The translations under genes were made by a program, and so were the position numbers. This document shows, piece by piece, positions 27,670 to 37,378 of a stretch of 64,000 nt of DNA; the first letter of the stretch is position 1; every line of letters starts with the position of its first letter. Origin of the DNA: Methanothrix thermoacetophila PT (lineage in GTDB: Archaea > Halobacteriota > Methanosarcinia > Methanotrichales > Methanotrichaceae); NCBI RefSeq assembly GCF_000014945.1, contig NC_008553.1, positions 806,001 to 870,000 on the forward strand. The letters are read 5' to 3'. The notes under the pieces are model-generated. The model had not been told where the DNA came from, searched no databases, and saw only the letters and a list, made by a program, of their open reading frames with translations.

Positions 27670-28306
27670 CTACTGGAATATATCACTGTAAGTCGCATAT
27701 CTTCCTGAATAGACCGGATACGTGAACCTCAGACCATCACTTCCAAGCATCACTCCAAGCGGCTTTGCACTCTCAAAGTCCATATCGCCGTCTGAATTGA
27801 AGAATCTCTCATCAACCTCAAGATGCACGACCTTGCCGATGACGAGCACAAACCTCTCCCGCACAACCTCCTCCAAAAGAACACACTCAGCCCATGCAAT
27901 AGATCCCGCGACACCAGGTGGCTTAACCTTCACAGAAGGTTTGGCCTCAAGATGTGCCTCCTCGAATTCATCCACCTCAGGAGGATAGTTACGTGCTGTG
28001 TGCTGTGATGATAACCGCATCCTCCATTCCGACGCGCGGGACATTTACCACAAACTCCCCTGTCTGACGGATGTTCTCCAGCGTGTCCCGTTTAATCCAA
28101 GATGCGAGCAGCACTTCATCCAGAGGGCGTAAAATGGGTGTGAAGTTAGACCATGGAGCGACGTTCCTGATGCCATCCTTTGAGACGGTCGAGATCAGCA
28201 CTACCGGCAGTGGAAGCACATTCTCTCGCTGATTCGGTTGCAGTATCATATGATATTCACCTGGTTGGTATGAAAATGGTTCTCGCAAAGGTTTATTTTC
28301 ATCCAC
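27670..28306 (-). pseudogene. Flavin-reductase-domain protein, frameshifted
   Basis: The N-terminal part (28306 down to 27989) reads 'VLISTVSKDGIRNVAPWSNF' and 'GEFVVNVPRVGMEDAVIITA'. The C-terminal part (from about 28010 to 27670) continues in another frame with 'ARNYPPEVDEFEEAHLEAKP' and 'YPVYSGRYATYSDIFQ'. Joined, they form one 200-residue FMN-binding flavin reductase of normal order. The shift lies in a repetitive CACAGCACACAGCAC, a slippage-prone site. It could be a real mutation, a sequencing error, or programmed; a mutation or error is most likely. Confidence 0.8.
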
Positions 28307-28345
28307 ATGGGTGACCTTGGGTCATGAGTGTTTTTTATTCAGATT

Positions 28346-29884
28346 TTACTTCGCAAATAATAGCTTGTTCAGCGGTATGGGTATGCCGTTTGCGATCCCT
28401 CTCTTAGTGTAATACAGATCGACCTTGCCATTATGCGCCCAGAAAGATTCAGGATAGTACAATGGCAACGAAGGCAACTGCTGCGAGTAGACCAGCTGAA
28501 TCTCTTTTACAATCTGCTTTCGCCTGTCAGGGTTCATTTCAGCAACCTCTTGGTCCAGCAGATCGTTTAGCGTTTGGTTCACGATGTATCGATCGCTGCA
28601 AAATGTGTATCCCTCGCCTATTATGCGATTGAGTATCTCGGGATCTCCACCCATTCCGCCGTGGCCGCTGAGCGCGAGATCGAAGTTCCACTCGTTGACC
28701 GCGTTATCAAGTGTCTTCGAGTCGACGCTGCGCATGTTGACCTTTATGCCAGCCTCCTCCAGGTCGTTCTTTATGATCTCGCCCGCGCGCTCATTGCTCG
28801 ATGTGACGAGAAGCTCCACCTCCAGTGTATTTCCATCCTTCTCGAAGAAATCTCCCTTCTTCACATACCCCATCTCCTTCAGCAGATCCCCGGCCTTCTC
28901 AGGATCATGCTCGTACTGCTCCACATCCGGGTTGCACCATTCGCTGTCAGGCGCGAATAGTCCGGGGCTCGCAGGAACGCCATATCCGCGCTGGGCTATC
29001 TCGACGAGCTTCTCTCTATCTATGGCGTATGCGAGAGCCTGCCTGAACCTCACATCGGAGAACGGCTCCTTCTTGTGGTTTATCATCAGCTTCGCGAGCC
29101 AGTCATGAGCGCCTTCGAGAACGACGAAGCTGCCCCTGAGCTCGTCAGCGACCTCTGGTGGAACTGCCGTGGCATCGACCTCGCCTCGCTTCAGCGCCGG
29201 CCCGGACATCTCTGAGCTCAGCTTTACAAACTTCAGCTGCTTAACCTTCGGAGCGCCCTGGTAGTAATCCTCGTTCGCCTCATACAGATATGTCCCCTGG
29301 GCCTTGTCGTAATCGACAAGCTTGAACGGTCCTGTGCCTGTAAGCGCCTTTGGATCCTGGAAATCCTCCGGGTTTGTCACATCGCTGTAGATGTGCTCTG
29401 GGAGAATCGGCAGAGTGCCAGCCACCTGGTCCAAAAACGGCGCGTAGGGCTTCGCCAGGTAGATCTTCACCGTGTGATCATCGATCTTCTCAGCCCTATC
29501 CACAATGCTGCTGTCGACCCACTGGTACGGATGATCTTTTATGTAGTTGATCGTGAATACAACGTCGTTTGCGGTGAATGGCTCACCGTCATGCCATTTC
29601 ACGTTCGGATTCAGATTGAAGAGATACGCGTTCTCGCCCTCCAGATACTCCCAGCTCTCCGCGAGCGCAGGCACGAAGCCGTTCTGGTCCTTCCAGACCA
29701 GTGTATCGAAGATGAAACTCATCCGCACGTAACCCGGACCCCTGGAGTAGTGGAGGTACGGCGATGGGTACCCCCAGTCCCCGGTCGTGTCCGCTATCGT
29801 GTATACCGGTATCTCCTCTGCAACTGCCGGCAGAAGAAGCGATATCAGTATTGCAGTGCACAAAACGTCTTTCAATCCAGCCAT
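28346..29884 (-). CDS. ABC transporter substrate-binding protein, family 5 (peptide/nickel type)
   Basis: 512 residues. A signal peptide (DVLCTAILISLLLPAVAEEI) without a lipobox Cys is followed by a full SBP_bac_5 domain: 'FVPALAESWEYLEGENAYLF', 'VKWHDGEPFTANDVVFTINY', 'DVRFRQALAYAIDREKLVEI'. It captures a peptide or nickel complex outside the cell; nickel is attractive in a methanogen but not shown. No permease or ATPase genes are adjacent, so the partner subunits lie elsewhere. A hairpin sits about 100 bases upstream of its start. Confidence 0.92.
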   Translation of the reverse strand: MAGLKDVLCTAILISLLLPAVAEEIPVYTIADTTGDWGYPSPYLHYSRGPGYVRMSFIFDTLVWKDQNGFVPALAESWEYLEGENAYLFNLNPNVKWHDGEPFTANDVVFTINYIKDHPYQWVDSSIVDRAEKIDDHTVKIYLAKPYAPFLDQVAGTLPILPEHIYSDVTNPEDFQDPKALTGTGPFKLVDYDKAQGTYLYEANEDYYQGAPKVKQLKFVKLSSEMSGPALKRGEVDATAVPPEVADELRGSFVVLEGAHDWLAKLMINHKKEPFSDVRFRQALAYAIDREKLVEIAQRGYGVPASPGLFAPDSEWCNPDVEQYEHDPEKAGDLLKEMGYVKKGDFFEKDGNTLEVELLVTSSNERAGEIIKNDLEEAGIKVNMRSVDSKTLDNAVNEWNFDLALSGHGGMGGDPEILNRIIGEGYTFCSDRYIVNQTLNDLLDQEVAEMNPDRRKQIVKEIQLVYSQQLPSLPLYYPESFWAHNGKVDLYYTKRGIANGIPIPLNKLLFAK

Positions 29885-29979
29885 GACTCACACATCCTTT
29901 CCTTTTCTCCGCACAACTTTCCTGCCTGGTTCATGCTCTTCTGGATCTTGGGGTGTCGGTGCACATAGGAGAGGAGGTT

Positions 29980-30007
29980 GGTGCTTGCATTCCCCGCTGC
30001 AAGCACC
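29980..30007. promoter_or_regulatory. Strong hairpin upstream of the solute-binding protein gene
   Basis: GGTGCTTGCA-N8-TGCAAGCACC is a perfect 10-bp stem. It lies 96-123 bases before the binding-protein start (minus strand) and after the small minus-strand frame at 30144. It could be a terminator or an operator; no T-run follows on either strand. Confidence 0.4.
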
Positions 30008-30143
30008 TCATGGCATCGCTCACTGCTATCAACCACCGTCTGCAGGTAAAAATGACGTCTCGTGGGCGTCATCAGAAGATAATCTTAATAAGTAATAAAG
30101 TTTTTCATTTCAGTATTACAGCAGATTGTGCGTTATGTGGGGT

Positions 30144-30398
30144 TTACAAGACACGATCATTCGCCAGCAACACTGAGACACGTTCCGCGATGCGTTCTCT
30201 GATCATCATGTCCACCTCGGAGGGGCAGACGTCCAGGTACTCTGCGAGCATCTCCTTCGCGGTCTTGAGCTCCATCAGCACGTGATGCGGGCAACGCTCA
30301 CTGGCCGGGTCTCTCCGACCCGCTGGAACCGATCTGAAGAGTTCGTGCATGTATCCCTGTAGGAGCTCGCAGGAGATATACCCTTGCATGAAAATCAT
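30144..30398 (-). CDS. Possible small protein, unknown function
   Basis: 84 residues, probably starting at an internal Met. 'CPHHVLMELKTAKEMLAEYL' followed by 'DVCPSEVDMMIRERIAERVS' looks like a compact helical protein with two Cys. No family recognised and no convincing ribosome site. The surrounding gaps show nothing else. Confidence 0.35.
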   Translation of the reverse strand: MIFMQGYISCELLQGYMHELFRSVPAGRRDPASERCPHHVLMELKTAKEMLAEYLDVCPSEVDMMIRERIAERVSVLLANDRVL

Positions 30399-30697
30399 TA
30401 TCCAGCGACATATTTTCAGTGGTTATGAGGAGAGTCTTGAGGACACACATATAATACAATTTTGTGCAAGGCTGCATTCAAGCATAAAAGGCAGTGTGCC
30501 GAAATTTGCTGTGATCTTGCAGACACATTCCACCCAGCTATCCCCGGAGAACGGTAAAGAGTGTGGTGATGTTCAGGCATACCCAGTACTCGCCACTGTG
30601 CACCTCTATCACATCGCCGATCTCGGCAGGTTTGCGCCCTGCAACTCTCTGTCACCGATGAGCACAGCATCTCACTGCCGCGTAGCAACTCACTCAT

Positions 30698-30710
30698 TAA
30701 GTATATGAAG
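30698..30710 (+). promoter_or_regulatory. TATA box of the beta-helix protein gene
   Basis: TAAGTATATGAAG lies about 27 bases before the ATG, so the transcript would be leaderless or nearly so. Confidence 0.5.
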
Positions 30711-30732
30711 AACTTATGCTCTCCTCACATTC

Positions 30733-32676
30733 ATGATCAGGATCTGGGTCATCTCTGTAGTGGTTATTCTCATTGTGACATCCACTGGCACATCCAGAAA
30801 CTACATCGTCGACGATGATGGGTTTGCGGATTCGGATAGCATAGGTGACGCTGTCAAGGCTGCCTCAGATGGTGATATAATTTACGTGAAGCCCGGTGAG
30901 TACAGCGAGGAGGTTCAGGTGGACAAAACGCTGACAATAAAGCCGCTACTGGGAGAGAGAGGAGAGTGCGTACTGAAGGGCGATGACAGATCAGTGGGAA
31001 TCAGGATCGCTGCAGAGGGATGCACGGTGGAGGGGCTCATTATCACCGGATACTCAGAGGCTGGGATCCTGCTCACATCGAGCGGGAACAGTATTAAGGG
31101 CAACACCCTCAGCGAGAACCGCGCTGGAGTCCTAATCGAGGGGGGAGGATCAAACAGGATAGAGAAGAACATGGTTTACAGCTCAACAGGTGGAATTGTT
31201 CTTTACAGGGGAGCAAGGGATAACTCTGTGATAGACAATGAGATCAGGAGCTGCAACTACTCGATAATCTCAAAGGAGGCATATTATAATATCATCGAGA
31301 AGAACAACATATCCAGCGCTGGAGAGGGGGTGCATCTGATCAACTCCACCGACACAGTGGTAGCTACGAACACAATCTTCGATGCGCTCAGTGGCATTGT
31401 GATCGAGGGGTCGAGCAGGATCAAGCTCTCCGGATGTACCGTGAATAATACCGGAACGGCGATAGCTCTCGGCGCGACGAGCAGCAGCACTGTAACCGAT
31501 AACAGTATATCCTCATCAAACGATGGCATCGACCTGGTCGGAACGAGCTCCTGTCTCCTGGAGAGAAATTCGATCGAGAATGTGACAACCGGTCTGATGA
31601 TAGTCGATTCATTCAACAACACCATCAGAGATAACGAGATCAGAGATGTTGAGCTGGGGCTGTTCGTCGACGGCAGCACGAGGGAGGCGTATTCCAACAT
31701 CATATCAGATACCAATCTGATAGATGGCATGCCTGTGGTGTACGTGTTCAACCAGAGCAATGCCAATATCACAGGTCACGAAGCTGCACACATGACAGTG
31801 GCATACTGCGATAGATGCGATATCTCTCGAAATATCATAGCGCATGATGCGCTCTTCCTCTACGGGATCACAAACAGCACTGTGGAGGAGAATACGCTCA
31901 AAGGCACATACGGCGGAATCCGTCTTCTTGATTCGACAAACAACACACTCAAGGAGAACACAGCATCAGGTACAAAGTACACCGGGATGTTCCTGCGCGG
32001 CACAGCGTACAATCTGGTCCAGAACAACAGCCTGAACAAGAACGGGAACAACGGACTGGCTCTGATCCTCTCCTACAGAAACTCGATATCAGGGAATCTC
32101 ATGATGGAGAACAGCGAGTACGGAATAAGGTCGAACTACTCTGAGGAGAACGAGATCGCCAGCAACACGATCTCAGGAAATAAAAAGGCGGGCATATGGT
32201 TCGACAACAGCAACAGGAGCAGCATCTACGGAAACAACGTCACCAATAACGTGATGGGCATACTGATGACGAACTCATATGAGAACAGGGTATACCACAA
32301 CAACCTCATCGACAATGAAGAGCAGGCGTCCGATGATTTTGGCAACTCCTGGGACATGGGCCCCGATGAGGGCGGAAACTACTGGAGCGATCACAGATGC
32401 ACAGGCCGGCCATGCACGGGGTTCGCGAAGCTGATAAGCGCGAGTGCGATCGACAGATACCCATTCGGAGAGGTCAGCGGCTGGACGCTGCCCAGAGAGG
32501 TGCCAGGCAACATATCAGCAACAAACGCAACAAATGTATCTACAATGGAGAGCATGCCGTCCATCAAGAGCCTCGCATACGCGGTGAGCAACCGGACCGG
32601 CACATCCTACAGGAGCGGGCTCGCACTCCTGGAGGCTGCTCAGAGGCTGAGGGAAGAGAGCACCGGTACACAATGA
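30733..32676 (+). CDS. Secreted NosD-like parallel beta-helix repeat protein
   Basis: 647 residues. A signal peptide (MIRIWVISVVVILIVTSTG) is followed by 'YIVDDDGFADSDSIGDAVKA', the usual opening of archaeal surface beta-helix proteins. About twenty right-handed helix turns follow, with repeats of the type 'NSIKGNTLSENRAGVLIEGG'. It ends the fold with 'YHNNLIDNEEQASDDFGNSW', typical of NosD/S-layer-associated proteins. The C-terminal 100 residues are Ser/Thr/Asn rich. Many NxS/T sequons suggest glycosylation. It is probably attached to the cell surface; binding partner unknown. Stands alone. Confidence 0.88.
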   Translation: MIRIWVISVVVILIVTSTGTSRNYIVDDDGFADSDSIGDAVKAASDGDIIYVKPGEYSEEVQVDKTLTIKPLLGERGECVLKGDDRSVGIRIAAEGCTVEGLIITGYSEAGILLTSSGNSIKGNTLSENRAGVLIEGGGSNRIEKNMVYSSTGGIVLYRGARDNSVIDNEIRSCNYSIISKEAYYNIIEKNNISSAGEGVHLINSTDTVVATNTIFDALSGIVIEGSSRIKLSGCTVNNTGTAIALGATSSSTVTDNSISSSNDGIDLVGTSSCLLERNSIENVTTGLMIVDSFNNTIRDNEIRDVELGLFVDGSTREAYSNIISDTNLIDGMPVVYVFNQSNANITGHEAAHMTVAYCDRCDISRNIIAHDALFLYGITNSTVEENTLKGTYGGIRLLDSTNNTLKENTASGTKYTGMFLRGTAYNLVQNNSLNKNGNNGLALILSYRNSISGNLMMENSEYGIRSNYSEENEIASNTISGNKKAGIWFDNSNRSSIYGNNVTNNVMGILMTNSYENRVYHNNLIDNEEQASDDFGNSWDMGPDEGGNYWSDHRCTGRPCTGFAKLISASAIDRYPFGEVSGWTLPREVPGNISATNATNVSTMESMPSIKSLAYAVSNRTGTSYRSGLALLEAAQRLREESTGTQ

Positions 32677-32746
32677 GATCCGCAGGTCATCATATCTCCC
32701 TGCGGATTTTTATATCTTCTCGTAATTGCTCGATATTGTAAGCGTA

Positions 32747-32943
32747 CTTGAGTCACAGATCAAGTGAAGCCGCTATCATCGTAGTTGTTTATCCGGAGAT
32801 CTGTCAAGGACGAGGATATCGGGATGGAGTAAAAATGCAAAGGGTGCTATCATCGTAGTTGTTCATCCAGAGATCTGTCAAGATGGCAATTCACCTCAAT
32901 GTATCGAGCATGTTCTTCTCTGCCCACCATGAAATGCCAAAAA
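32747..32943 (-). mobile_element. Degenerate IS-like remnant D, copy 1
   Basis: Shares with 45825-45960 the sequence ACTTGAG...CTCAAGT-type end and CGCTATCATCG...GTTCATCCAG. Inside, a segment GCTATCATCGTAGTTGTT (and 19 more bases) occurs twice, near 32772 and 32847. On the minus strand the two copies give similar peptides (ILTDLWMNNYDDS, LLADSWMNEYT) broken by stops, like the end of a lost transposase. This is an inference. Confidence 0.5.
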
Positions 32944-32983
32944 CGTATTTACTTTTGCAGCAGAACATCAGTGGGGTGGTCCA

Positions 32984-34222
32984 CTGCCGACAATAAGCGA
33001 GAAGATCCTCAGCAGGGCATCGGGAACAGAGGCAGAGGCAGGAGATATTGTCGATGCTGAGATAGACTATGCGATGTCGCACGACGGCACAAGCGTCCTT
33101 GCCATAAAGGCATTCAGGGAGATGGGGTCAGAGAAGGTCTGGGATAAAAGCAGGATAGTAATACCGTTCGATCACATCGTGCCCGCAAACAATGAGACCG
33201 CTGCGACGCTTCAGGCGGAGGTGAGAAGATGGGCGAGGGCTCAGGGGATTGAGAACTTCTACGACTGCGGTCATGGCATATGCCACCAGGTCTTCTGCGA
33301 GATGGGTTTCGCTCTTCCTGGGGCGCTTGTCGTGGGCGCCGACTCTCATTCCTGTACTTATGGTGCACTCGGCGCATTCGGAACAGGTGTGGGCGCCACG
33401 GACATGGCTGAGATCTATTCCCGCGGGAGGCTATGGTTCAGAGTGCCGGAGACGATATGCATGCGCCTTGAGGGCACTCTGGGTGATATGGTATCAGCAA
33501 AGGATCTCGCCCTCTTCGTGGTGAAGGAGATGGGCGCGGATGGCGCCAACTACATGTCCGTGGAGTTCGTCGGCGGGGCTGTGGAGAGGCTGAGCATATC
33601 AGGCAGGATGACTCTGTGCAACATGGGTGTTGAGATGGGAGCAAAGGCTGCGATCGTCCCGCCGGATGAGAGCGTCGACGCATACCTCGCTAGAAGAGCC
33701 AGACGTCCATACACGCACATCCACTCAGACCCGGGATCATACTACAGAGAGATCGAGTACGATGTGAGCGATATTCCTCCAATGATTGCGGCTCCATACC
33801 GCGTTGACAATGTTCATCCAGTCAGGGATCTGGCAGGCATCGAGGTGGACCAGGTATTCATCGGCACATGTACCAACGGAAGGCTGGAGGATCTGGAGAT
33901 GGCAGCCCGGATCGTGAAGGGCAAAAGGGTTAAGATCAGAACGCTTGTGATCCCCGCCTCCAGAGAGATATATCTTGGTGCTCTGAGATCTGGGGTAATT
34001 GAGACCCTTGTCGAGGCCGGCGCGATGATCGGCCCGCCGGGATGCGGTCCATGCCTTGGCGCACACATGGGAGTTCTGGGCGACGGAGAGGTCTGTTTGT
34101 CCACATCAAACAGAAACTTCCCGGGAAGGATGGGCAGAAACGGAAAGGTCTACCTGGCATCGCCTGCAACTGCCGCAGCCACGGCGATCACAGGAAAGAT
34201 CACAGATCCAAGGGACGTATGA
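32984..34222 (+). CDS. 3-isopropylmalate dehydratase / homoaconitase large subunit
   Basis: About 412 residues if started at the CTG at 32984, which follows GGGGTGGT. Codons from there read [20 protein letters not shown], the normal family N-terminus, but no in-frame ATG, GTG or TTG precedes it; the first ATG (33074) would drop 30 conserved residues. Iron-sulfur ligands occur in '[16 protein letters not shown]' and '[14 protein letters not shown]'; '[20 protein letters not shown]' is the substrate region. It acts in leucine synthesis, or in the 2-oxosuberate route to coenzyme B if a homoaconitase. The small subunit, which decides specificity, is not here. Remnant D lies directly upstream. Confidence 0.9.
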   Translation: MPTISEKILSRASGTEAEAGDIVDAEIDYAMSHDGTSVLAIKAFREMGSEKVWDKSRIVIPFDHIVPANNETAATLQAEVRRWARAQGIENFYDCGHGICHQVFCEMGFALPGALVVGADSHSCTYGALGAFGTGVGATDMAEIYSRGRLWFRVPETICMRLEGTLGDMVSAKDLALFVVKEMGADGANYMSVEFVGGAVERLSISGRMTLCNMGVEMGAKAAIVPPDESVDAYLARRARRPYTHIHSDPGSYYREIEYDVSDIPPMIAAPYRVDNVHPVRDLAGIEVDQVFIGTCTNGRLEDLEMAARIVKGKRVKIRTLVIPASREIYLGALRSGVIETLVEAGAMIGPPGCGPCLGAHMGVLGDGEVCLSTSNRNFPGRMGRNGKVYLASPATAAATAITGKITDPRDV

Positions 34223-34869
34223 GGTTCGATCTCCACATCCACTCAAAATACTCCGATGGCGGGGCGAGCGTCGAGGAGATAGTGAGGGTTGCGAGGAGAA
34301 AGGGTCTCGGTGGTATTGCTGTGACCGACCACAATACGCTTGATGGTTCGATGGCTGCGCTTAGGATCTGCAGATCGAGATACAAGGAGATGATCATCAT
34401 CAGAGGGGCTGAGATTGATACCTCTGAGGGTCATCTGATAGTCCTCGGTGTTGATGAGATGCCTGAGAAGGGGCTCACGCCTGAGGAGACGATCGAGGAG
34501 GCCCATGATCTCGGGGGAATTGCGGTACTGCCGCATCCCTACCACCTCTTCAGACACTCCATAGGAAGAATACCACCTGTGGATGCTGTGGAGGTCTGCA
34601 ACTCGAAATACATCCTAGGGTTATCAAATCTGAGAGCCATGCTGGAGGCCAGAAGGCGGCGCATACCGATGGTGGCGGGCAGCGACGCCCACGTTGCAGA
34701 GACGGTCGGCCTGGGCGTCACAATCCTGAATGCAGCGAGCGAGGATGATGTGCTGGATGAGATACGAAAGAACAGAACGAGGATAGATTGCTGCAGAACT
34801 CCATTCGATGTTGTGGCAAAGAGGCTTGCAAAGAAGATCTACAGAAAGCTCAGGCATCAGCGTGTATGA
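34219..34869 (+). CDS. PHP-domain metal-dependent phosphoesterase
   Basis: 216 residues. It starts at an ATG overlapping the previous stop (ATGA). PHP motifs: [12 protein letters not shown] (first His pair), '[12 protein letters not shown]', [16 protein letters not shown] and VAGSDAHV supply the metal ligands. The family hydrolyses phosphoesters of small molecules or nucleotides; the target is unknown. Translational coupling with the aconitase-family gene suggests the same transcript. The following 140 bases between convergent genes hold nothing clear. Confidence 0.9.
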   Translation: MRFDLHIHSKYSDGGASVEEIVRVARRKGLGGIAVTDHNTLDGSMAALRICRSRYKEMIIIRGAEIDTSEGHLIVLGVDEMPEKGLTPEETIEEAHDLGGIAVLPHPYHLFRHSIGRIPPVDAVEVCNSKYILGLSNLRAMLEARRRRIPMVAGSDAHVAETVGLGVTILNAASEDDVLDEIRKNRTRIDCCRTPFDVVAKRLAKKIYRKLRHQRV

Positions 34870-35009
34870 TTCGTCCGCCATGGGCGCATGGCAGGACCTA
34901 CGCTGCAGGTTGTCAGATGAAAAACGAGTGGTGCTTTCAGCAACGCTTGCATGACTTTGTTATTGAAGACGTGAGAACTCTATAATGCAAGCACCTGACA
35001 GGATCCCTG

Positions 35010-35474
35010 CTAGACCAGCACCCTGCCATGGGTGTCGATCTTACCCTCGGCGATGCGTGTGGAGCTGATCCTCATGTTGTCATCGGCCATCTTATACTCG
35101 ATCTGGACTATCTTCAGAGGCCTCAGGCCGTTCTCGCGCCTTATCTCGTTTATCCTGCATGCGGTCGGCGCGGTTTCAGGGGAGACGACAATATAATCAT
35201 AGTCCTTCTCAATTGCAGATCCGAAGACGTCACTTATCTTCTCCACCTCGAAGCTATCCACTCCAAGCTTCTCCTTCAGAACCCGCCGGAGGTTTTTCAG
35301 CCGGGTATCGAAATCCCTCACAGGCCTCTTCCTCTGGCTCCTCGCCATCTCATCGGATGTGAGGGCTATCACCACCGTCCCGTTCTCTCCAGCGACTTCA
35401 AACGCTTTTTTCAGGAGAGCGAGATGGCCATCATGAATTGGGTCGAATGTTCCACCAACGGCAACTCTGGCCAT
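35010..35474 (-). CDS. coaD: Phosphopantetheine adenylyltransferase (archaeal CoaD)
   Basis: 154 residues from the ATG at 35474, which begins MARVAVGGTFDPIHDGHLAL, the nucleotidyltransferase motif; the longer frame upstream is not family-like. Later motif 'ADDNMRISSTRIAEGKID' binds ATP phosphates. It joins AMP to 4'-phosphopantetheine in coenzyme A synthesis. Last gene of a minus-strand cofactor cluster, 53 bases after the FAD synthetase-like gene. Confidence 0.92.
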   Translation of the reverse strand: MARVAVGGTFDPIHDGHLALLKKAFEVAGENGTVVIALTSDEMARSQRKRPVRDFDTRLKNLRRVLKEKLGVDSFEVEKISDVFGSAIEKDYDYIVVSPETAPTACRINEIRRENGLRPLKIVQIEYKMADDNMRISSTRIAEGKIDTHGRVLV

Positions 35475-35527
35475 ACGTGCGCCAGAAGGAAGCGATCGGT
35501 ATAAGTAACTACCGCTTGCGCAATCTG

Positions 35528-35947
35528 TTAGCATCTTTCCTTGAGGATCTTCTCCACGATCTGCCTCGAGCTGCAGAGCTCGCACGGTTCCCGTTCCGAG
35601 ATCCTTACAACCCTTGCCATTAAACCTCTCTTTCTGAGCTCCCCCTCAAGCCAGTTCTCATCCATGTACTGGTCGTAGCCCAGGGTGATTATATCCGGCC
35701 TGAGAGCCCTTACAGGCTCGAAGATATCCGTCACGCTTCCCAGAACCGCCATATCAACCATCTTCAGAGCTGAGACCATCCGCAGCCTCTGATCCTCGGG
35801 AACGACCGGCCTTGGCTTGTGCTTAACATTGATATCCCTTGCAACAACGACCACGAGCTCATCCCCAAGAGCTCTTGAGCGCTCCAGGTACAGAAGATGC
35901 CCTGGATGCAATATATCGAAAGTACCGGTCGCCATCACTCTTGTCAT
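35528..35947 (-). CDS. ribL: FAD synthetase-like nucleotidyltransferase (RibL family)
   Basis: 139 residues from MTRVMATGTFDILHPGHLLY; an ATG four codons earlier (35959) is also possible and GAGAGGT lies between them. HxGH is in the N-terminal motif. 'DIITLGYDQYMDENWLEGEL' and the Cys-bearing tail (CELCSSRQIVEKILKERC) match archaeal RibL, which adenylates FMN to FAD and has functional C-terminal cysteines. Sits between a JAMM gene and coaD. Confidence 0.88.
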   Translation of the reverse strand: MTRVMATGTFDILHPGHLLYLERSRALGDELVVVVARDINVKHKPRPVVPEDQRLRMVSALKMVDMAVLGSVTDIFEPVRALRPDIITLGYDQYMDENWLEGELRKRGLMARVVRISEREPCELCSSRQIVEKILKERC

Positions 35948-35994
35948 AGTACCTCTCATGCAGGGCAGCAGAACATCTGATCTACAGCACGACG

Positions 35995-36369
35995 CTACTC
36001 ATCTATTACCACAAGATCTTTTCTCCTTCCCGAGGAGTCGTAGCATCTCCAGCTCCTCTCATCGAACGGCGGAAATGCGATTATGTGATAGCTGCCAGTG
36101 TGTGAAAAGAACGCCAAGTCTTCTCTGGATGGAGCAGGATTGGGCACAGGATGGCTGTGGCATGATCCGACAATCGGCACGCTCGGCAGCATATACATCG
36201 GGACCCAGGCCATCCACTCAGATGACTCAGTCCCCGGAAGGATCAGTATCTCGGATATCACTCCATCACTGGCCTGAAGCAGCCCAGCGAACTCCCGCGG
36301 CATGCATGACCTGCTCGTCTCCAGTATGAATGCCAGCGCATCCTTTGAGATGCCCTTAACCTTCCGCAT
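35995..36369 (-). CDS. JAMM (MPN/Mov34) domain metalloprotease-like protein
   Basis: 124 residues, a single JAMM domain. The zinc motif is complete: Glu in 'CMPREFAGLLQ', then SCHSHPVPNPAPSREDLAFF giving HxH and the distal Ser/Asp. Such archaeal proteins cleave isopeptide bonds of ubiquitin-like modifiers or handle sulfur-carrier proteins. The start overlaps the end of the biotin ligase gene by 14 bases, so it is cotranscribed with it. Its target is unknown. Confidence 0.88.
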   Translation of the reverse strand: MRKVKGISKDALAFILETSRSCMPREFAGLLQASDGVISEILILPGTESSEWMAWVPMYMLPSVPIVGSCHSHPVPNPAPSREDLAFFSHTGSYHIIAFPPFDERSWRCYDSSGRRKDLVVIDE

Positions 36370-37378
36370 AACCTGTACTCCCCTTCCCAGTCTGAGAATC
36401 GGAGCCTGCCCTCAGATCTCCGTCATCTGGCCTGAGATGGATGCAATCTCCAGCGAGAATTCTCACAATCCCACCATCGTCTTTTCTCACAACAAGAGCT
36501 CCATCAGGATCCAGCGACTCCGCAATGCCTGTCACTTCATCAAACCCCTTGACTCTGACCCTCCGGTTTAGCGTATCAGAGAGCCTCACCCATTGATGAT
36601 ACAGATCCCCGGATTCCAGCAGTGCACGCATCTCCTCAAGCACTTTTGCGACGAGCTCTCCTCTCGGGACCTCCCTGTGCAGTTCCTCATAGATGGTGGT
36701 CGCATTCCATTCCTCCGGCAGAGATGATGCGCTCATGTTTGCATTGATCCCAATTCCAATGATCATGTAGTTTATGACATCAAGCTCCGCCGAGATCTCC
36801 GTCAGCACCCCGCATATCTTTCTCCCATTCACCAGCACATCATTGGGCCACTTTGTTCTGGCATCCAGGCCATAGAGATCCCGGAGGGCCCTGCAGACAG
36901 CAACGGACCCTGCCATAGTGTATCTGAAAGCCTCAGAGGGCGTAACTCTCGGCTTCAGTATGATGCTCATCCATACTCCCCCAGATGGAGAGAACCATTT
37001 TCTTCCGAGCCGCCCTCTGCCCGCTGTTTGAACCTCTGCAATCACCACTGTCCAGTTCTCGGCTTCGTTTGCGATCTCCCTGGCGAACTCGTTTGTCGAG
37101 CCAACGCTTTCCAGCTGTATGAGCCTACTGCAAATATCCTCTGGGATATGGAGATGGAGCGGCTCAGGACCAAGAAGCCTGTAGCCGAGGCGCGTTGAGG
37201 CCTCTATTCTGTAACCCATAGAACGAAGGTGCCTGATGTGCTTCCATACGGCTGCACGACTCACCCCCAGTCCATCTCCCATCGCCTTTCCCGAGACCCA
37301 TCCTCCGGAGGCCGCCCTGAGCTTGCGTATGATGCTCCAGGACGGGTCCTCAGCTCTTTCTCTCACCTTCACCCTCAT
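36356..37378 (-). CDS. birA: Biotin-protein ligase with N-terminal helix-turn-helix (BirA)
   Basis: 340 residues from the ATG at 37378, which overlaps the end of pycA. An N-terminal winged helix ([20 protein letters not shown]) can bind DNA. The ligase domain has the biotinyl-AMP loop [17 protein letters not shown], '[20 protein letters not shown]' and '[10 protein letters not shown]'. It attaches biotin to pyruvate carboxylase subunit B, whose ATP-grasp partner is the preceding gene. It may also repress biotin-related genes. Confidence 0.93.
   Translation of the reverse strand: MRVKVRERAEDPSWSIIRKLRAASGGWVSGKAMGDGLGVSRAAVWKHIRHLRSMGYRIEASTRLGYRLLGPEPLHLHIPEDICSRLIQLESVGSTNEFAREIANEAENWTVVIAEVQTAGRGRLGRKWFSPSGGVWMSIILKPRVTPSEAFRYTMAGSVAVCRALRDLYGLDARTKWPNDVLVNGRKICGVLTEISAELDVINYMIIGIGINANMSASSLPEEWNATTIYEELHREVPRGELVAKVLEEMRALLESGDLYHQWVRLSDTLNRRVRVKGFDEVTGIAESLDPDGALVVRKDDGGIVRILAGDCIHLRPDDGDLRAGSDSQTGKGSTGYAEG

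Noticed and set aside
30349-30708. Overlapping short frames on both strands before the beta-helix gene
   Set aside because: No ribosome sites and no resemblance to known proteins.
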